A DNA stretch of 45,940 nt from Methylococcales symbiont of Hymedesmia sp. n. MRB-2018 (GCA_003666385.1 QPIN01000047.1:1-45940), one strand, 5' to 3'. Counted from the stretch's first letter, positions 9,504 through 18,502 are shown. Notes: generated by a model not told the origin, from the letters alone. Program-made: numbers and translations.

Positions 9504-9620
9504 TTAAAGGCTGTGTTTTACTTTACAATTGCTATTGACAATAAAAATGGCACCAGTCACTTCTTGTTTGCCAAATGAGCCAGTGCCGCCCGTGATTAGT
9601 ATATTTTTATTGTTAAACAT
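9504..9620 (-). pseudogene. N-terminal stub of a nucleotide-sugar dehydratase/epimerase (PseB/FnlA-like)
   Basis: A 38-codon frame begins [18 protein letters not shown], the very characteristic Rossmann start (GGTGSFG) of UDP-GlcNAc 4,6-dehydratases and relatives. After residue 18 similarity stops abruptly and the frame ends 20 codons later, before any catalytic residue, so it cannot be functional. Its ATG overlaps the last bases of the glycosyltransferase gene by 8 bases, the tight spacing expected in a polysaccharide operon. I read it as the left-over 5' end of a gene lost when the cluster was truncated. Confidence 0.65.
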
Positions 9621-10716
9621 AGTGCTTGTTGTTGGAATTTAATTTTATTATTTCTTGCTCCCAGTCTTTGACAACATCTTTCCAGTCAAATTTATCAGCG
9701 ATTTTTACACAATTTTTAGCACAATCGAATAATAATTGTTCATCAGCCTGTATTCCACTAAGACTGTTTTTTAGACCTGTAAAATCATCCACAACAAAGC
9801 CATTCATATTATGCTTAATGTATTCATTCGCACCGTAATGACTATAAACCAAAGAAGGAATGCCAACTGCACTAGTTTCCAATATCACTTTTGGGAAGCC
9901 TTCACTTTTAGAAGGTAATATGTGTAAATCTATGGTTTGCAACAATTTATTTAATTCATCTGGGGTTAAGCCGCCATGTATTTTAACGTTATTATATTCA
10001 TTTTTTATTTGAACAAAATTAACTTTTCTACACTTTCCAACAATATGAAAAGTTAAGCTTGGGAATAATTTAGCCAATTCTAAATATTCATTAATGCCCT
10101 TTCTGAGCATGTCACGACCAATAAAAACAATGTTCTCAAGTGGATTTTTGGTTAACGTTTTTTTGGAAAACCTACTTGTATCAACCCCAAATCGTAAGAT
10201 TTTATCTTTAGTAGATAATGCCACTTTATTCGCATTATAGTTTTTACAAAATTCTGAAATTGAATAACGATTATCAACTAAATTTATTGTATTTAGACTT
10301 TTTTTTAAACCATTCTTGTCTTTTTGATTAATAACATTAAGAGCATAATCATCAAAAATCCCTTCAATAGTTATAAAAAGTTTTTTCCTGAAAAAGAGTT
10401 TGTTTAATAAAACGATTACTTTTAATTTTTCTTGTTTTGGCAAATATAAAATATCACATTTATAAAGTGCAAAAATATATTTCCATACCTTGGTAAATCT
10501 AAAGTTCTTGTTGTATTTGATAGTATTACAAGAATCACTCAAATGGGTTATGTCAATATTTCCATTTTTTCTTGCTAAGGTGTAAATTTCAAATTTGTCT
10601 TTATCCATAAATTCCGCTAATGCCAAACAGTTAATATTTTGGGCATTAGGTGAATTAATATAAGCACCTAAAAATGTTGGGATAGAGACAGGGCATGCCC
10701 TGTCTCTACTGTCCAT
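9613..10716 (-). CDS. Family GT4-like glycosyltransferase, probably with a replaced N-terminus
   Basis: 367 residues. The C-terminal half is a typical GT-B nucleotide-sugar-binding domain: [25 protein letters not shown] (the E-x7-E motif), then [18 protein letters not shown]. The N-terminal Rossmann half starts with [20 protein letters not shown], close to the expected beginning of such enzymes. The first 12 codons (DSRDRACPV) are read from a 26-bp palindrome that joins this gene to pgk, so the native start was probably lost and replaced. The gene is much richer in A and T, and in Lys and Asn, than its neighbours, suggesting transfer. Likely role: surface polysaccharide or O-antigen assembly at the cytoplasmic face; donor and acceptor unknown. 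Confidence 0.78.
   Translation of the reverse strand: MDSRDRACPVSIPTFLGAYINSPNAQNINCLALAEFMDKDKFEIYTLARKNGNIDITHLSDSCNTIKYNKNFRFTKVWKYIFALYKCDILYLPKQEKLKVIVLLNKLFFRKKLFITIEGIFDDYALNVINQKDKNGLKKSLNTINLVDNRYSISEFCKNYNANKVALSTKDKILRFGVDTSRFSKKTLTKNPLENIVFIGRDMLRKGINEYLELAKLFPSLTFHIVGKCRKVNFVQIKNEYNNVKIHGGLTPDELNKLLQTIDLHILPSKSEGFPKVILETSAVGIPSLVYSHYGANEYIKHNMNGFVVDDFTGLKNSLSGIQADEQLLFDCAKNCVKIADKFDWKDVVKDWEQEIIKLNSNNKHYV
10683..10708. repeat. Perfect 26-bp palindrome at the pgk/glycosyltransferase junction
   Basis: TAGAGACAGGGCA followed by its exact reverse complement. Its first three bases on the minus strand form the TAG stop of pgk, and the rest is read as codons 3 to 11 of the glycosyltransferase frame. 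There is no T tract, so it is not a standard terminator. It looks like a short dispersed palindromic repeat, of the kind that often marks recombination joints. Confidence 0.8.
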
Positions 10717-11884
10717 TTCTTTCTTCTAAAATTGCCACGGCAGGTAATATTTTTCCTTCTAAAAACTCAAGAAAAGCACCGCCCCCCGTTGATGTATAAG
10801 AAACTTTGTCTTTAATATTGTATTTATCAATGGCGGCTAAAGTGTCACCACCACCTGCAATAGAAAAGGCCGAGCTATCAGCAATAGCTAAAGACATTGA
10901 TTTAGTGCCTTCGGCAAATTGATCAATTTCAAAAACGCCAACAGGGCCATTCCAGACGATAGTTGCAGCAGATTTCAAAATTTTAGCGTATTGTTTAGAT
11001 GTTTCTGGACCAATATCTAGGATTAAATCATCTTTCTCAACATCAGCAACATTTTTTACTGTTGCTTCTGCATCTTCAGAAAATTCTTTAGCACATACCA
11101 CGTCAACTGGAATAGGAATATCAGAATCGGAGGCCTTGGCAGCGGACATTAAGCGTTTAGCCTCTGCAAGCAAGTCTTCTTCATATAATGATTTTCCGAC
11201 TTCATAGCCAGCGGCGGCAATAAAGGTGTTAGCAATGCCACCACCTACAATCAGTTGATCCACTTTAGTGGATAAAGAATCTAAAACAGTCAGTTTAGTC
11301 GATACTTTAGAGCCACCGACAATAGCCACTAACGGACTGGCGGGTTGATTTAATGCTTTACCCAGAGCATCTAGCTCATTAACGAGTAATGGGCCTGCAC
11401 AGGCAATCGCTGCAAATTTAGCGACACTATGAGTGGATGCTTGTGCTCTATGGGCTGTACCAAATGCATCCATGACAAAAATATCGCATAGAGCGGCCAT
11501 TTTTTTGCCAAGCTCATCGCTGTTTTTGTTTTCACCGAGATTGAAACGTACGTTTTCACAAAGTACGATTTCACCCACTTTAATAGTAATACCCTCAAGC
11601 CAGTCTTTTTCTAGGCGAACGGGTTTTCCAAGTAAATTAGATAATTGTTCGCCAACGGCTTTCAAGCTTGAGGCTTCATCAAACTCACCCTCAGTAGGTC
11701 TACCTAGATGAGACATAACCATAACGGCTGCACCTGCACTTAGGGCTTTTTCAATAGTAGGGACACTGGCTTGAATACGAAGGTCACTGGTGACTTTACC
11801 ATCCTTAACTGGTACATTTAAATCCTGACGAATTAAAACACGTTTACCCGATAAATCCAGATCACTCATTTTTTGTACTGACAT
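10706..11884 (-). CDS. pgk: Phosphoglycerate kinase
   Basis: 392 residues, full length. It interconverts 1,3-bisphosphoglycerate + ADP and 3-phosphoglycerate + ATP in glycolysis and gluconeogenesis. Visible are [59 protein letters not shown] and the nucleotide-binding [10 protein letters not shown]. The C-terminus [11 protein letters not shown] is normal apart from its last residues, and the stop codon is contributed by the palindrome that follows. The expected neighbours (gap, pyk, fba) are absent; dusA is divergent on the other side. Confidence 0.97.
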   Translation of the reverse strand: MSVQKMSDLDLSGKRVLIRQDLNVPVKDGKVTSDLRIQASVPTIEKALSAGAAVMVMSHLGRPTEGEFDEASSLKAVGEQLSNLLGKPVRLEKDWLEGITIKVGEIVLCENVRFNLGENKNSDELGKKMAALCDIFVMDAFGTAHRAQASTHSVAKFAAIACAGPLLVNELDALGKALNQPASPLVAIVGGSKVSTKLTVLDSLSTKVDQLIVGGGIANTFIAAAGYEVGKSLYEEDLLAEAKRLMSAAKASDSDIPIPVDVVCAKEFSEDAEATVKNVADVEKDDLILDIGPETSKQYAKILKSAATIVWNGPVGVFEIDQFAEGTKSMSLAIADSSAFSIAGGGDTLAAIDKYNIKDKVSYTSTGGGAFLEFLEGKILPAVAILEERNGQ

Positions 11885-12020
11885 ATTTTCCTCACTATTA
11901 AATAGTTTGCTATTCGATAGCTTGTATTATATCAAGCTGAAAGGGAAAAGGGGATCTAGCTAAGTCGTACTTTTATGTATCCAATATGCAAAATAAACAG
12001 CAATAAAACAGGACAGGCCA

Positions 12021-13001
12021 TTGCCAGAAAATATAACACCAAGACATACCTTTAGTGTGGCTCCCATGCTCAATTGGACAGATCGACATTGCCGTTATTT
12101 CCATCGTTTACTAACCCATAAATCCCTTTTATATACCGAAATGGTGACGACAGGTGCCTTATTACATGGATCTAGTCAGCGTTTTTTAGCCTTTAATCCA
12201 GCAGAAAATCCGCTCGCTTTTCAGCTAGGAGGGAGTCAGCCGAAAGAGTTGGCTTCTTGCGCTAAGATGATAGAAGATTTTAGTTATGATGCGATTAATT
12301 TGAATATAGGTTGTCCCAGCGATAGAGTGCAAAATGGTCGCTTTGGTGCCTGCTTAATGACTGATCCTGCATTGGTTGCAGACTGCATTGATGCTATGAG
12401 GCAAGTGGTTTCAATGCCTGTGACCGTTAAATCGAGAATAGGGATTGATGAGCAAGACTCTTATCAGCAGTTGTTAGATTTTATTGGCACGGTGGCCAAT
12501 GCAGGATGTAAGACCTTTATTATTCATGCCAGAAAAGCCTGGTTGAAAGGCCTGTCGCCTAAGCAAAATAGAGAAATACCGCCGTTACGTTATGATCTGG
12601 TTTATCAAATAAAAAAAGATTTACCCGTATTGGAAATTATTTTAAATGGTGGTGTAACCAGCCTACAAAGTGCACAAGATATTTTGCAGCATGTTGATGG
12701 GGTTATGGTGGGAAGAGAGGCTTATCATAATCCTTATGTATTGGCTGAGGTCGATAATAATTTGTATCAAACCCCAACGAAAATAAAAACACGTGATGAA
12801 GTAGTAATGGCGTTAATACCTTATATTAACAAGCATATTGCAGATGGAGGACGTTTGCATAATGTGACGCGACATATTTTAGGGCTTTTTCATGGTGTTG
12901 CTGGTGCTCGAAAATGGCGCAGCTATTTGAGCGAAAATGCGGGCAAAAAAGATGCAGATGAGGGAGTCGTTTTAGAGGCGTTAAAGCATGTTCAATTATG
13001 A
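12021..13001 (+). CDS. dusA: tRNA-dihydrouridine synthase A
   Basis: 326 residues. It reduces uridines 20 and 20a in the tRNA D loop using FMN and NADPH. Motifs: FSVAPMLNWTDRHCRYFHRL at the N-terminus, LNIGCPSDRVQNGRFGACL with the catalytic Cys111, VTVKSRIGID, FIIHARKAWLKGLSPKQNR, ILNGGV and VMVGREAYHNP (FMN phosphate site). The start used is a TTG with AACAGGACA just upstream; a start any further downstream would cut into the conserved APM motif. It is divergent from pgk and followed after 39 bases by folE on the same strand. Confidence 0.93.
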   Translation: MPENITPRHTFSVAPMLNWTDRHCRYFHRLLTHKSLLYTEMVTTGALLHGSSQRFLAFNPAENPLAFQLGGSQPKELASCAKMIEDFSYDAINLNIGCPSDRVQNGRFGACLMTDPALVADCIDAMRQVVSMPVTVKSRIGIDEQDSYQQLLDFIGTVANAGCKTFIIHARKAWLKGLSPKQNREIPPLRYDLVYQIKKDLPVLEIILNGGVTSLQSAQDILQHVDGVMVGREAYHNPYVLAEVDNNLYQTPTKIKTRDEVVMALIPYINKHIADGGRLHNVTRHILGLFHGVAGARKWRSYLSENAGKKDADEGVVLEALKHVQL

Positions 13002-13040
13002 TATAATTTTGCGCTTTATTTACAGATAGAAGCAAAAACT

Positions 13041-13592
13041 ATGGCAGATATGGAAGATCTTTTTTCCAAAATAATTACTGAAGTTGGAGAAGATGTGAGC
13101 CGTGAAGGTTTGCTGGACACACCTAAACGCGCAGCAAAAGCCTTTAAGTTTTTAAATAATGGCTATGAAAAGACACTGGAAGAAATTTTAAATGGCGCAA
13201 TTTTTGAAGCTGACACTGAGGATATGGTGATAGTAAAAGATATTGAACTGTATTCTTTATGTGAACATCATTTATTACCTTTTACTGGTAAATGTCATAT
13301 TGCTTATATTCCTAACGGTAAAGTTTTAGGACTTTCTAAATTGGCGCGTATTGTTGATATGTATGCCAGACGTTTACAGATTCAAGAAAAACTGACCAAA
13401 CAAATTGCTGATGCGGTTGAAAGATCTATAGCAGCCAAAGGCGTGGCAGTTGTTGTAGAAGCTAAGCACTTATGTATGATGATGCGGGGTGTTGAAAAAC
13501 AAAACTCAGTAATGACCACTTCGGTGATGACGGGTATCTTTAGAGAAGACCGCAGTACGCGGATAGAGTTTTTGAATCTTATCAACCGATAA
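13041..13592 (+). CDS. folE: GTP cyclohydrolase I
   Basis: 183 residues. It converts GTP to 7,8-dihydroneopterin triphosphate, the first step of folate (and queuosine precursor) synthesis. The zinc ligands are present: Cys74 and His77 ([10 protein letters not shown]) and Cys145 (HLCMMMRGV). [11 protein letters not shown] near the N-terminus and [17 protein letters not shown] in the middle are family hallmarks. It forms a cytoplasmic homodecamer. A TATAAT box at 13002-13007, 33 bases upstream of the start, suggests its own promoter even though dusA is close behind. Confidence 0.96.
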   Translation: MADMEDLFSKIITEVGEDVSREGLLDTPKRAAKAFKFLNNGYEKTLEEILNGAIFEADTEDMVIVKDIELYSLCEHHLLPFTGKCHIAYIPNGKVLGLSKLARIVDMYARRLQIQEKLTKQIADAVERSIAAKGVAVVVEAKHLCMMMRGVEKQNSVMTTSVMTGIFREDRSTRIEFLNLINR

Positions 13593-13698
13593 AACTATTG
13601 ATATGTGTTAAAGAACCAAATGTTACCCTAAAAACTATGCTTTATTAACTTAAAATGGGTTGGTTATGTAGAAAATTATGGAAAGTCGTATTTTTTCA

Positions 13699-13722
13699 AG
13701 TTTGAGTGATAGTACTCAAACT
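13699..13722. other. Hairpin between folE and regB
   Basis: Perfect 9-bp stem AGTTTGAGT / ACTCAAACT with a 6-base loop, about 100 bases after folE. A second short hairpin (AGGTGT / ACACCT) follows near 13770. Neither has a T tract. They may end folE transcription or sit in the regB leader. The open frame running through them has no sign of being a gene. Confidence 0.35.
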
Positions 13723-13823
13723 AATATTAAAAAAATTTCTGAAAAATGCTCCACTCAAAAAGGTGTTTATACACCTAGGTACTTACAAAAATCACTGCTT
13801 AGTTATTTTAATACATCATACCT

Positions 13824-15200
13824 ATGTTTAAAAAATTTTTACCACAATCAAACATCTCAATTAGAGATAATCTGGTATGGCTTTTTAGATTAAGAAATGT
13901 GACGATTTCGGCAGAATCACTGTTAATGCTTATTTCTATTTATGGCCTGGAAATAAATCTACCGCAAGAACAGCTCTGGTTAGTCATAACTGCAATATGC
14001 TCGGTTAACCTCTACACTTGGATGCGTTTAAAAACTAATGAACCCACTGGTGAACTAGAGATTTTCTTTCAAATCATCCTGGACGTGCTGGCACTAACCT
14101 CTTTACTTTATTTAACAGGTGGGGCTTCAAATCCTATTATATGGGTATTCCTGCTTCCTGTAATTCTTACAGCCATCATGTTGCCACAAGCCTATGTCTG
14201 GAACATGGTCATACTCACTTGTTGTATGTACACCGTTTTAATTGGCTATAACACTCCTTTACCATCCATAGAACCACATATCCCTGATCCTGATCTGGTC
14301 AGTATAGAAATGCAACATTATTTGCATGATATGCAAGATGAACAGTATTTCAACTTGCATATTTTTGGTATGTGGTTTGGTTTTATTATTAGCGCAGGTC
14401 TGGTTGCGTTTTTTGTTGTAGAACTATCTAAAACACTCAAAGAAAGAGAAAGAAACCTTGCCGAAGCCAGAGAAAATGCCCTGCGTGATGAGCGAGTCAT
14501 CTCTTTAGGTACTCTTGCCGCCAGTGCAGCCCATGATATGGGGACTCCACTAGGTACTATGGCTATTCTTACCCACGAAATGGAAATAGAATATCCTGAA
14601 CAACACCATTATGATTTAAATCAGAAAATTAAAATCCTAAACCAGCAAATTGTACGTTGTAAAGAAGCATTGTCCGTGCTTTCAGCATCAGCAGGTGAAA
14701 TGAGAGCAGAATCTGGTAAATCCATGACTGTCATTGAATACTTTGATGAAGTTTTAAATTTATGGAGAGCACACAACACCACAACCAAACTTAATTTATA
14801 CATCACTCCCACTGCTGTAGATTTTAACGCCTGTATTATTGCTGATAGAACATTAACCCATTCTATTATTAATATTCTCAATAACGCCGCCCAAGTTTCA
14901 CCTAGCAATAGAGGAATCGACTTTAATGCAGACTGGGATGATCAGTTTTTAACTTTAAAAATCAGAGATTTTGGCCCTGGGTTTCCAGCAGAAATCATTG
15001 AGTTTGCTGGAAAACAACCCGTAGTTAGTAACAAACAAGGACTCGGCGTCGGCTTATTTTTAACTTACACCACAATTAACCGTTTAGGCGGTAAAATTAA
15101 TTTTACTAATATTGCCTCAGAAGGAGGTGCTTGCGTTGAAATAATATTGCCTCTACTCATTAGCATCAGAAACGAAGAAACAGAAACAGCCAAAATTTGA
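13824..15200 (+). CDS. regB: Redox-sensing histidine kinase RegB/PrrB family
   Basis: 458 residues. The first 205 residues hold about six membrane segments, including YLTGGASNPI (residues 96-105), the place of the quinone-binding GGxxNPF motif of RegB. The dimerisation/phosphoacceptor helix reads ASAAHDMGTPLGT with His237, very close to the RegB H-box. Cys279 (QIVRCKEAL) matches the redox-active cysteine of RegB. The ATPase domain contains NILNNAAQ (N box), RDFGPGF and GLGVGLFLT (G boxes). RegB kinases phosphorylate RegA under low oxygen or reduced quinone pool. regA follows 131 bases downstream. Which genes it controls here is not visible. Confidence 0.92.
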   Translation: MFKKFLPQSNISIRDNLVWLFRLRNVTISAESLLMLISIYGLEINLPQEQLWLVITAICSVNLYTWMRLKTNEPTGELEIFFQIILDVLALTSLLYLTGGASNPIIWVFLLPVILTAIMLPQAYVWNMVILTCCMYTVLIGYNTPLPSIEPHIPDPDLVSIEMQHYLHDMQDEQYFNLHIFGMWFGFIISAGLVAFFVVELSKTLKERERNLAEARENALRDERVISLGTLAASAAHDMGTPLGTMAILTHEMEIEYPEQHHYDLNQKIKILNQQIVRCKEALSVLSASAGEMRAESGKSMTVIEYFDEVLNLWRAHNTTTKLNLYITPTAVDFNACIIADRTLTHSIINILNNAAQVSPSNRGIDFNADWDDQFLTLKIRDFGPGFPAEIIEFAGKQPVVSNKQGLGVGLFLTYTTINRLGGKINFTNIASEGGACVEIILPLLISIRNEETETAKI

Positions 15201-15252
15201 TATTTTTGCCCTATCATTGACACTAAAATTAACTAATAAAACGGCTCACATA

Positions 15253-15287
15253 TTGCGGCATTTGATAAAACTAGAGTTATGCCACAA
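15253..15287. promoter_or_regulatory. Inverted repeat upstream of regA, candidate RegA-binding site
   Basis: TTGCGGCAT at 15253-15261 and ATGCCACAA at 15279-15287 form a 9-bp inverted repeat with one mismatch, 45 bases before the regA start. Published RegA/PrrA sites have paired GCGGC-type half sites with variable spacing, so autoregulation is plausible. This is inference from the motif and its position. Confidence 0.4.
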
Positions 15288-15331
15288 TACTATCTGGTAC
15301 TATTAAGCTCTCACTGCAAACAAAGACAAAA

Positions 15332-15880
15332 ATGACAACCACTGAAATGGAGAAACCCAATCTACTTTTAGTCGATGACGATGAAACTTTTTGCTCGGTT
15401 CTTAAGCCAGCTTTAGAAAAAAGAAATTTTCAGGTTTCTGTCGCCTATAATGTCAAAGAAGGAATTTCTGTTGCTGAACAAACTGAGCCAGAATTCGCCA
15501 TCATTGATCTGCGTATTGGTCATGATTCTGGTCTGGAATTAGTTAAAAAATTATTTTCTCTGGATGATAATACCCACATTGTCATGTTAACTGGGTATTC
15601 AAGTATTACCACAGCAGTCGAAGCTATGAAACTAGGAGCCATACATTACTTAACAAAACCTGCCAATACAGATGAGATTGTTAAAGCCCTATACAAAAGT
15701 GAAGGTGATCCTTCAGTTGAAATAAATCAAAACCCTTTGTCAGTTAGACGACTAGAATGGGAGCATCTACAAAAGGTATTAATGCAACATGAAGGCAATA
15801 TTTCAGCAGCGGCCAGAGCATTAAATATGCATAGAAGAACGTTGCAGAGAAAACTAGACAAACGACCTGTTAAAGAATAA
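15332..15880 (+). CDS. regA: Redox response regulator RegA/PrrA family
   Basis: 182 residues, the compact RegA layout. The receiver spans residues 10-125 with acidic residues 15-17 (VDDDE), phosphoacceptor Asp59 (IIDLRIG), Thr87 (MLTGYSS) and Lys109 (LTKPAN). A short linker leads to a Fis-type helix-turn-helix at about 145-180 (GNISAAARALNMHRRTLQRKL), nearly the RegA consensus. It is paired with regB just upstream and is expected to switch genes for respiration and carbon or nitrogen metabolism with redox state. An interspersed repeat begins immediately after its stop codon. Confidence 0.94.
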   Translation: MTTTEMEKPNLLLVDDDETFCSVLKPALEKRNFQVSVAYNVKEGISVAEQTEPEFAIIDLRIGHDSGLELVKKLFSLDDNTHIVMLTGYSSITTAVEAMKLGAIHYLTKPANTDEIVKALYKSEGDPSVEINQNPLSVRRLEWEHLQKVLMQHEGNISAAARALNMHRRTLQRKLDKRPVKE

Positions 15881-16041
15881 TTGCAACTACTCAGCGTACT
15901 CCGCAACTGCTTATATTGCCCTCTGTTCTGTTCAAGATCAAGGCGTTCAAGAGCAAGACGAAAGCGCGGAGTTTACAGGTGTAAATGCGCACTTTCAACG
16001 CGGCTATTGGACAAAATAGAGGGTAAGCTGAGTAGTTACGA
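15881..16041. repeat. Interspersed inverted-repeat element, copy 1
   Basis: Starts right after the regA stop. Its ends pair imperfectly (CAACTACTCAGC on the left, GCTGAGTAGTTAC on the right; CCCTCTGTTCTGTTCAA against TTGGACAAAATAGAGGG). It shares its right interior (TTTACAGGTGTAAATGCG and about 30 more bases) with the element at 44373-44569. It has no open frame, and looks like a small non-autonomous element (MITE-like). Confidence 0.7.
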
Positions 16042-16055
16042 ATAATTAAGCTGCA

Positions 16056-16137
16056 CTTTAGTCTTTAGTCTTTAGTCTTTAGTCTTTAGTCTTTAGTCTT
16101 TAGTCTTTAGTCTTTAGTCTTTAGTCTTTAGTCTTTA
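16056..16137. repeat. Tandem heptanucleotide array (CTTTAGT), 11 full units
   Basis: Eleven perfect CTTTAGT units plus a partial one, with no variation. The array enters the 3' end of mazG: on the minus strand the last codons and the stop TAA are read from it. Perfect identity between units suggests recent slippage-driven growth. Confidence 0.95.
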
Positions 16138-16930
16138 AAACTATTTTTGCCTCATCCCAATAGGCATCTAATTCGACAAGTTCGCAATCTCTCAATTTCC
16201 GTGAAGATGCAGCGACTTGTTGCTCAATATAATTAAAACGTCGGGTAAACTTTTGTGTCGCTTGTTTAAGTGCCAATTCAGGGTTTATTTTTAGATGTCT
16301 GGCTAAATTGACTGTAACCAGTAACAGGTCACCAAGCTCCTCCTGCATCTGAATCTGGTCATTGTTTCCCCATGCTTCTTTAACTTCTTCCAGCTCTTCC
16401 AGAACCTTATCAAAAACTGGTGCTGTTTCGGGCCAATCAAAACCATGGTTAGCCGCTTTATCTTGCACTTTTTCACAATAAATTAGCGCAGGAAGATTAA
16501 TAGCAACACCAGACAAAACACTTTCATCTTTACAGTATTTTTTACTTTCTACCCTTTCCTGCTCTTTTAATTGATCCCAGGCTTTTTTCTGTTCATCTGC
16601 ATTCTTATACCTCGCCTCTGAAAAAATATGCGGATGGCGACTAATTAGCTTGTCAGTAATAACTTCTGCAACCTGTTCAAAATCGAAAAGACCTTGCTCA
16701 TCAGCAATTTGAGAATGAAAAACCACCTGCAATAATAAATCCCCTAATTCTGAACGTAAATCATCCAGATCATTGCGCTCTATGGCATCAACGACTTCAT
16801 AAGCCTCTTCAATGGTATAGGGAATTAAACTATTGAAATCTTGTTTTAAATCCCAGGAACAGCCTTTTTCTGGATCACGCAATTTTGCCATAATCCCTAA
16901 TAATTTTTGTGTTTGAGTTAAGACTGTCAT
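16121..16930 (-). CDS. mazG: Nucleoside triphosphate pyrophosphohydrolase MazG
   Basis: 269 residues, the two-domain form. It hydrolyses NTPs and dNTPs to the monophosphate and pyrophosphate, cleaning the pool and lowering ppGpp in some bacteria. The first MazG domain has CSWDLKQDFNSLIPYTIEEAYE and LRSELGDLLLQVVFHS, providing the ExxE and ExxD metal ligands. The second repeats this with LEELEEVKEAW and QEELGDLLLVTVNLARH. The last four codons and the stop lie in a heptanucleotide array, so the extreme C-terminus is repeat-derived. It is 33 bases downstream of the PfkB kinase gene and probably cotranscribed with it. Confidence 0.94.
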   Translation of the reverse strand: MTVLTQTQKLLGIMAKLRDPEKGCSWDLKQDFNSLIPYTIEEAYEVVDAIERNDLDDLRSELGDLLLQVVFHSQIADEQGLFDFEQVAEVITDKLISRHPHIFSEARYKNADEQKKAWDQLKEQERVESKKYCKDESVLSGVAINLPALIYCEKVQDKAANHGFDWPETAPVFDKVLEELEEVKEAWGNNDQIQMQEELGDLLLVTVNLARHLKINPELALKQATQKFTRRFNYIEQQVAASSRKLRDCELVELDAYWDEAKIVLKTKD

Positions 16931-16963
16931 GTTGAATATTAAAACTTCAAATAGTCAGGCACC

Positions 16964-17893
16964 TTAAAAGGTACTGCCGAAACTTTCTTGATAGCGTTGT
17001 CTCAATGAATCTAAAGTAAAGCTATGATTTTGAGTTCCATGATGTTCTATTTTTATAGAACCTAACAAAGATGCAATACGTCCTGTTGTCTCCCAATCAT
17101 CTTCATTCATAATGCCGTACAACAAACCTGCACGATAAGCATCACCACAGCCTGTAGGGTCGACCAATTCTTTGGCTTGTGCAGAAGGAATTTCAATACA
17201 GCGTCTTCCCGAATAAATTTTAGAACCTTCTCCACCCATCGTTACAATTAAGGCATCCACTTTTTGAGCCAGTTGTTCTAATGTTAACCCCGTACGCTCC
17301 TGCATTAGTTCTGACTCATAATCGTTAAAGGTTGCATAAGTTGCCAAATCCATAAGCTGAAGTAATTCATCTCCATTAAACATAGGCATACCTTGACCTG
17401 GATCAAAGATGAATGGAATGTTTTGTTCAGCAAATTCTTTAGCATGTAACTGCATCCCCTCTTTTCCATCAGGAGATACAATACCAATAGAAATATTTTC
17501 GGCAGGAAGAGAATTTTGATGTGAATCGTTCATTGCCCCAGGATGAAATGCAGTAATCTGGTTATCATCCTCATCCGTTGTAATATAGGCTTGACCCGTA
17601 TAATGATTATCCAGTGTTTTAATATATTTAGTAGATATTTGATTGCAATTTAACCATTGTGAATAAGGTTCAAAATCATGCCCTACCGTTGCCATGATGA
17701 GTGGTGTTTCACCCAATAATTTCAAATTGTAGGCAATATTACCTGCACAGCCACCAAACTCCCGACGAATAACAGGAACCAAAAAAGACACGTTAAGCAT
17801 GTGAACTTTGTCTGGCAAAATATGATTTTTAAATTTATCATGAAATACCATGATGGTATCGTAAGCCATAGAACCACAAATTAACGCACTCAT
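16964..17893 (-). CDS. PfkB-family carbohydrate/nucleoside kinase (adenosine kinase-like)
   Basis: 309 residues. The N-terminus ALICGSMAYDTIMVF is the first strand of the ribokinase fold; REFGGCAGNIAYNLKLLG is the PfkB signature 1 with its substrate-side GG, and VDPTGCGDAYRAGLLYG near residue 240 is signature 2 with the anion hole and catalytic Asp. This subgroup resembles adenosine kinases of proteobacteria, but ribokinase or another sugar kinase cannot be ruled out. Its ATG overlaps the stop of the dgkA-like fragment (ATGA), and mazG follows, which fits a role in nucleotide salvage. Confidence 0.85.
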   Translation of the reverse strand: MSALICGSMAYDTIMVFHDKFKNHILPDKVHMLNVSFLVPVIRREFGGCAGNIAYNLKLLGETPLIMATVGHDFEPYSQWLNCNQISTKYIKTLDNHYTGQAYITTDEDDNQITAFHPGAMNDSHQNSLPAENISIGIVSPDGKEGMQLHAKEFAEQNIPFIFDPGQGMPMFNGDELLQLMDLATYATFNDYESELMQERTGLTLEQLAQKVDALIVTMGGEGSKIYSGRRCIEIPSAQAKELVDPTGCGDAYRAGLLYGIMNEDDWETTGRIASLLGSIKIEHHGTQNHSFTLDSLRQRYQESFGSTF

Positions 17894-18039
17894 TCTTGTT
17901 CTTTCCTCTTTAAATTAAAATAATTAGCCCAAGTAGCTAGCACCATAAAAATCAACAGCATCACGGCTGCCGAGCCTAAATCCTTTGCTCTGCCTGCTAA
18001 CTCATGCTGTTCTGACTCTATCCTATCTAATCTAGGCAT
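17890..18039 (-). pseudogene. dgkA: C-terminal remnant of diacylglycerol kinase DgkA, 49 codons
   Basis: The frame starts MPRLDRIESEQHELAGRAKD and continues LGSAAVMLLIF and a hydrophobic helix, matching the last third of small integral membrane diacylglycerol kinases (the enterobacterial protein has DRIGSEYHELSGRAKDMGSAAV). The first two helices and the catalytic Glu/Asn residues are missing, and an in-frame TGA lies just two codons before the ATG, with gcvH only 19 bases further upstream. It cannot phosphorylate diacylglycerol on its own. It still overlaps the PfkB kinase start by ATGA and may persist as a translated leader or small membrane peptide. Confidence 0.75.
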
Positions 18040-18058
18040 AATAGCTCACAAGAAATCC

Positions 18059-18442
18059 CTATTCATCGATCATCGCCTGATAAGCAGATGCATCCATTAA
18101 AGTATTAAGCTGTTCGGGTGACTCGGTTTTAATACAAAATAGCCAGCTATCAAAAGGTTTATCATTAACTTGTTCTGGTGCGTCTTCTAGCCCTTCATTA
18201 ATAGCCGTAACAACCCCTGTTACTGGGCTAAATAAATCAGAAGCTGTTTTTACAGATTCGACCACCGCACATTGCTCACCAGCAGTCAATTGTCTGCCAA
18301 TTTCAGGTAATTCTATATAGACTAAATCACCTAACTGCTCTTGTGCAAAATCAGTGATGCCGATACGAACGATATTCCCATATTCCAATTTTGACCATTC
18401 ATGTGATTTGGCATATTTTAAGTTTTCCAGTATTTCGCTCAT
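18059..18442 (-). CDS. gcvH: Glycine cleavage system H protein
   Basis: 127 residues. It carries the aminomethyl group between the P, T and L proteins on a lipoyl arm. The lipoylated residue is Lys65 in VVESVKTASD. SHEWSKLE and GNIVRIGITDFAQEQLGDLVYIELPEIG form the usual N-terminal barrel. The other gcv genes are not in the window. It is first in a run with the dgkA remnant, the PfkB kinase and mazG. A 500-base stretch without genes lies upstream. Confidence 0.95.
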   Translation of the reverse strand: MSEILENLKYAKSHEWSKLEYGNIVRIGITDFAQEQLGDLVYIELPEIGRQLTAGEQCAVVESVKTASDLFSPVTGVVTAINEGLEDAPEQVNDKPFDSWLFCIKTESPEQLNTLMDASAYQAMIDE

Positions 18443-18502
18443 TTTCTTTCTCTCAATATCTTAACTAATGTGAAAAATCAAATTCAGAAATAAAACAAAT
18501 AA

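Noticed and set aside
13678-13893. 71-codon open frame overlapping the start of regB
   Set aside because: It runs through two hairpins, has no ribosome binding site or recognisable motif, and overlaps the first codons of regB in another frame.
16056-16137. Heptanucleotide array as a phase-variation switch for mazG
   Set aside because: The stop codon is read within the first units at the 3' end, so a change in copy number does not alter the frame or the protein.
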